Positions 46,083-48,155 of a stretch of DNA of 48,155 bases are shown piece after piece. Location: positions 1-48,155 of the forward strand of contig NZ_CAACUY010000053.1 of assembly GCF_900659615.1 (NCBI RefSeq), in the 5' to 3' direction. Both the position numbers and the translations under genes were made by a program. Numbering within the stretch: the first letter of the stretch is position 1; each line of letters starts with the position of its first letter. The DNA comes from Actinomadura fibrosa (GTDB taxonomy: Bacteria; Actinomycetota; Actinomycetes; Streptosporangiales; Streptosporangiaceae). The notes under the pieces were generated by a model that worked only from the letters and a program-made list of their open reading frames with translations, made no database searches and had not been told where the DNA came from.

Positions 46083-47174
46083 TCAGCGGGCGGGCGGCGC
46101 CGTCGTCGACCGGACGACCAGCTCCGCCGGCAGCCGCACCCGCTCCGGCGCCCCGCCCGCCCCGGGGGCCGCGCCGGCGATCAGGTCGAGCAGCATCCGC
46201 GCCGCGACCTCGCCCTTGCGCACCAGCGGCTGCCGGACGGTGGTCAGCGGCGGCACCGCGGCGGCCGCCGGGGGGAGGTCGTCGAACCCCACCACCGACA
46301 ACTCGCCCGGTACCGCGACGCCGAGCTCGCGCGCCGCCGCGAGCGCGCCCTCCGCCAGCCGGTCGGTGATCGCGAGGATCGCCGTCGGCCGCTCCTCCGG
46401 CGGACCCGCCAGCAACCCGAGCGCCGCCGCCCGGCCGAGCTCCGCGCTGTTCCCGCCGCACTCCACCACCGGCGGCCGGGACCCCGCAGGGAGCGCGTCC
46501 AGGTAGCCCGCCAGGCGGTGCCGCACCACCGCGTACGTCACCGCGCCCAGCCGCGCCCCGTCCGCCGGGCCCGACCGCCCGTCCGCCGCCAGCCGGTCGG
46601 CGAGCACCGCGACCCGCCGGTGCCCCAGGCCCGCCAGGTGCGCCGCGGCCTGCCGGGCCCCGTCCCGGTCGTCGACGTACACGAACGGGACCCCGTCGCC
46701 CGGACGCGGCTCCGGCTCGTCCACCACGACCAGCGGCAGGCCCCGCGCCCGCGCCGCGACCACCCCGGGATGGTCGTCCGACAGCGAGTACGCCAGGAAC
46801 CCGTCCACCACCGCGCGGCGCACGGCGTCCGACGCCCACTCCCCGGCGGACGGCGACTCGGGCGGCGCCGGGATCAGCGTCAGGCCCACGTCCGCCAATT
46901 CGCTCGTGCCCGCCACGCCCTGGAGGAACAGCACCGCCGCCGGATCGGTGAACGCGTACGACAGCGCCTCGGTGAACAGCACCCCCACCGCGCCCGCCCG
47001 CCGCGTCGCGAGACCCGCGGCGAGGGGGTTCGGCCCGGGGTAGCCGAGCTCGCGCGCCGTCCGCAGGATCCGCTCGCGCAGCGCCCCCGACAGCTTCTCC
47101 GGACGGTGGTAGGCGTTGGACACCGTCGTGTGCGAGACGCCCACGGCGGCCGCCACGTCCCGCAGCGTCGCCAC
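46083..47174 (-). CDS. LacI-family transcriptional regulator
   Basis: 363 residues. The N-terminal helix-turn-helix is ATLRDVAAAVGVSHTTVSNAYH, with hinge helix PNPLAAGLA. The sugar-binding-like core follows (GAVGVLFTEALSYAF; VVDGFLAYSLSDDHPGV; VYVDDRDGARQAAAHLAGLGHRRVAVLAD; ILAITDRLAEGAL; VVGFDDLPPAAA). GTG at 47174 begins exactly at the family N-terminus. Two palindromes with an ACCGGT core lie in the 88-bp gap to the divergent MFS gene and are its likely operators. The effector is unknown. Confidence 0.93.
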   Translation of the reverse strand: MATLRDVAAAVGVSHTTVSNAYHRPEKLSGALRERILRTARELGYPGPNPLAAGLATRRAGAVGVLFTEALSYAFTDPAAVLFLQGVAGTSELADVGLTLIPAPPESPSAGEWASDAVRRAVVDGFLAYSLSDDHPGVVAARARGLPLVVVDEPEPRPGDGVPFVYVDDRDGARQAAAHLAGLGHRRVAVLADRLAADGRSGPADGARLGAVTYAVVRHRLAGYLDALPAGSRPPVVECGGNSAELGRAAALGLLAGPPEERPTAILAITDRLAEGALAAARELGVAVPGELSVVGFDDLPPAAAAVPPLTTVRQPLVRKGEVAARMLLDLIAGAAPGAGGAPERVRLPAELVVRSTTAPPAR

Positions 47175-47195
47175 ACCGCACCTCCCGGAATCGCG

Positions 47196-47209
47196 GTTGA
47201 CCGGTCAAC
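47196..47209. promoter_or_regulatory. LacI-type operator 1
   Basis: GTTGACCGGTCAAC, a perfect 14-bp palindrome with the central CG typical of LacI-family sites. It contains the TTGACC -35 hexamer of the MFS promoter. Confidence 0.75.
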
Positions 47210-47226
47210 AGGATAGTCCGTAGGCT
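47197..47226 (+). promoter_or_regulatory. Promoter of the MFS transporter gene
   Basis: -35 TTGACC (47197-47202) and -10 TAGGCT (47221-47226), spacing 18. Transcription should start near 47233, the left end of operator 2, so both operators would interfere with initiation. Confidence 0.6.
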
Positions 47227-47230
47227 GCTC

Positions 47231-47248
47231 GTGTTTACCGGTCAACAC
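47231..47248. promoter_or_regulatory. LacI-type operator 2
   Basis: GTGTTTACCGGTCAACAC is palindromic at 16 of 18 positions. Its core differs from operator 1 by one base (GTTTACCGGTCAAC). Centre-to-centre distance to operator 1 is 37 bp, and it covers the inferred transcription start. Confidence 0.7.
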
Positions 47249-47262
47249 GAGGAGGCGCGGCG

Positions 47263-48155
47263 GTGGCGGCACGACCCGGGCGGGCGGTGCGGGCGGCGCG
47301 GTGGGCCGTGACCGCGGTGTTCTTCCTGAACGGCGCGGTGTTCGCGTCCTGGGTGCCGCGCATCCCCGAGGTCAAGGACCGCCTCGGGCTCGGCGACGCC
47401 GCCCTCGGCGCCGCGCTCGCCGGGCCCGCGCTCGGCTCGGTCGCGGCGATGGCGGTGGCCGGGGCGCTCGTCGCGCGGCTCGGCAGCCGCCCCGTGACCC
47501 GGGCGTCGCTCGCCGCGTTCTGCGTCCTGCCCGGCCTCATCGGCCTCGCCGGGACGTGGGGCGCGCTGTTCGCGGCCCTCACCGCGTGGGGCGCGGCCCT
47601 CGGCACCCTGGACGTCGCCATGAACAGCGCCGGGATGACCGTCCAGCACCGCTACGGGCGGCCGATCATGTCCGGGCTGCACGCCAGCTTCAGCGGCGGC
47701 GCGCTGGCCGGCGCCGTCGCCGGATCGGCCGCCGCGCACCACGGCCTGCCCGTCCCCGCCCACCTCGCCGGGACGGGCGCGGCCGCCCTCGTCATCGGCG
47801 TCGCGGTCTCGCGGGCGCTGCTGCCCGCGGACGCCGACGCGCAGGCGGGCGGCCCCGCGTTCGCCCGCCCCACCCGCCCGCTGCTCCTGCTCAGCGCGCT
47901 CGCGTTCGCGGCCCTGCTGTCGGAGGGCGCCGCCGCCGACTGGAGCGCCGTCTACCTGCGGGACGTCCTGGACGCCGGCCCCGGCACCGCGGGCGCCGGC
48001 TACGTCGCCTTCGCCGTCACGATGACCGCCGGACGGCTCGCCGGGGACCGGCTCGTCGCGGCGTTCGGACCGGTCCGCGTCGTCCGGACCCTCGCGGCGG
48101 TGGCCGCCGCCGGGTTCGGCGCCGCGCTCGCCACCGGCGAGGCGGCGGCGACCCT
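47263..48155 (+). CDS. MFS transporter (YbjJ/FucP-like), 3' end outside window
   Basis: 297 codons are visible. The N-terminal helix VTAVFFLNGAVFASWVPRIPEVKDRLGL is typical of the YbjJ-like group. The first cytosolic loop, VARLGSRPVTRAS, carries the MFS motif-A-like sequence. Further helices include ALGTLDVAMNSAGMTVQ, GLHASFSGGALAGAVAG and LLLLSALAFAALLSEGAAADWS. GTG at 47263 has GAGGAGG upstream. The divergent LacI regulator suggests import or efflux of a sugar-like compound. The protein runs off the window end about three-quarters of the way through. Confidence 0.88.
   Translation, partial: MAARPGRAVRAARWAVTAVFFLNGAVFASWVPRIPEVKDRLGLGDAALGAALAGPALGSVAAMAVAGALVARLGSRPVTRASLAAFCVLPGLIGLAGTWGALFAALTAWGAALGTLDVAMNSAGMTVQHRYGRPIMSGLHASFSGGALAGAVAGSAAAHHGLPVPAHLAGTGAAALVIGVAVSRALLPADADAQAGGPAFARPTRPLLLLSALAFAALLSEGAAADWSAVYLRDVLDAGPGTAGAGYVAFAVTMTAGRLAGDRLVAAFGPVRVVRTLAAVAAAGFGAALATGEAAAT

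Noticed and set aside
1..48155. tRNA, rRNA, insertion sequence, integrase, prophage or attachment sites
   Set aside because: I looked for cloverleaf arms with CCA ends, transposase or integrase motifs, and long terminal repeats, and saw none. Gene order is largely the conserved actinobacterial arrangement.
1..48155. RecA-NDp type (TTGTC) promoters that PafBC would bind within its own locus
   Set aside because: I saw no TTGTCRGTG-like element correctly spaced from a TAnnnT hexamer ahead of the genes here. PafBC targets are probably elsewhere.

Overview
The window is very GC-rich, gene-dense actinobacterial chromosome. The clearest sign is a complete Pup-proteasome locus (ARC ATPase, Dop, Pup, PrcB, PrcA, PafA, PafB, PafC) followed by tatA, tatC and helY. 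Upstream lie the C-terminus of the mycothiol ligase MshC, a PAC2-family protein, a RecB-like nuclease and trmI. This is broadly the same neighbourhood as in Mycobacterium tuberculosis and Streptomyces. Base composition, many GTG starts and gene content fit a filamentous actinomycete. A Streptosporangiales/Thermomonosporaceae origin is possible, but I cannot prove it from sequence alone.

Layout. 1-4100: the 3' end of mshC, a SPOUT RNA methyltransferase, a PAC2 protein and a universal stress protein (minus strand), then a HAD phosphatase and a small membrane protein (plus). 4773-10904: a five-gene peptide/nickel-type ABC importer in the order permease C, binding lipoprotein, permease B, ATPase D, ATPase F, closed by a strong terminator. 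10969-11690: a non-coding stretch of degenerate tandem repeats. 11691-14421: a divergent ArsR-like regulator and MFS exporter with a perfect palindromic operator between them. 14548-20438 (minus): a MacB/FtsX-type ABC exporter with its NarL-type two-component system; kinase and ATPase upstream regions share a motif. 20439-21164: a gene-free stretch with inverted repeats and degenerate repeats. 21165-24539: RecB-like nuclease, site-2 protease with CBS domains, and TrmI.

24857-39461 is the Pup-proteasome locus. Pup is encoded with a C-terminal Gly-Gly-Glu, so it should need no deamidation before PafA attaches it to targets. Dop would then act mainly as depupylase. ARC, with its C-terminal Gln-Tyr-Leu, would feed pupylated proteins into the PrcBA core. 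Between pup and prcB sits a 395-residue protein with two zinc ribbons and two complete endonuclease VII (HNH) domains. This is the most interesting accessory gene here, because PafBC, encoded in the same locus, is the known DNA-damage activator of actinobacteria. Also inside the locus are a two-domain FKBP lipoprotein, a SufR-like regulator paired with a DUF3291 protein, and a DUF3866 protein.

39485-48155: a small membrane protein, tatA, tatC, helY, an unrecognised membrane protein with a 14-G tract, an MpaB/DUF2236 oxygenase-like protein, and a divergent LacI regulator/MFS transporter pair with two operators. That last transporter is cut by the window end.

A recurring feature is a TAnnnT hexamer ending 7-9 nt before the start codon. 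It is seen at the ArsR regulator, site-2 protease, trmI, dop, the endonuclease VII gene, pafA, the SufR-like regulator, the DUF3866 gene, the 73-residue membrane protein and helY. This suggests widespread leaderless transcription. No tRNA, rRNA, insertion sequence, prophage or CRISPR array was seen.
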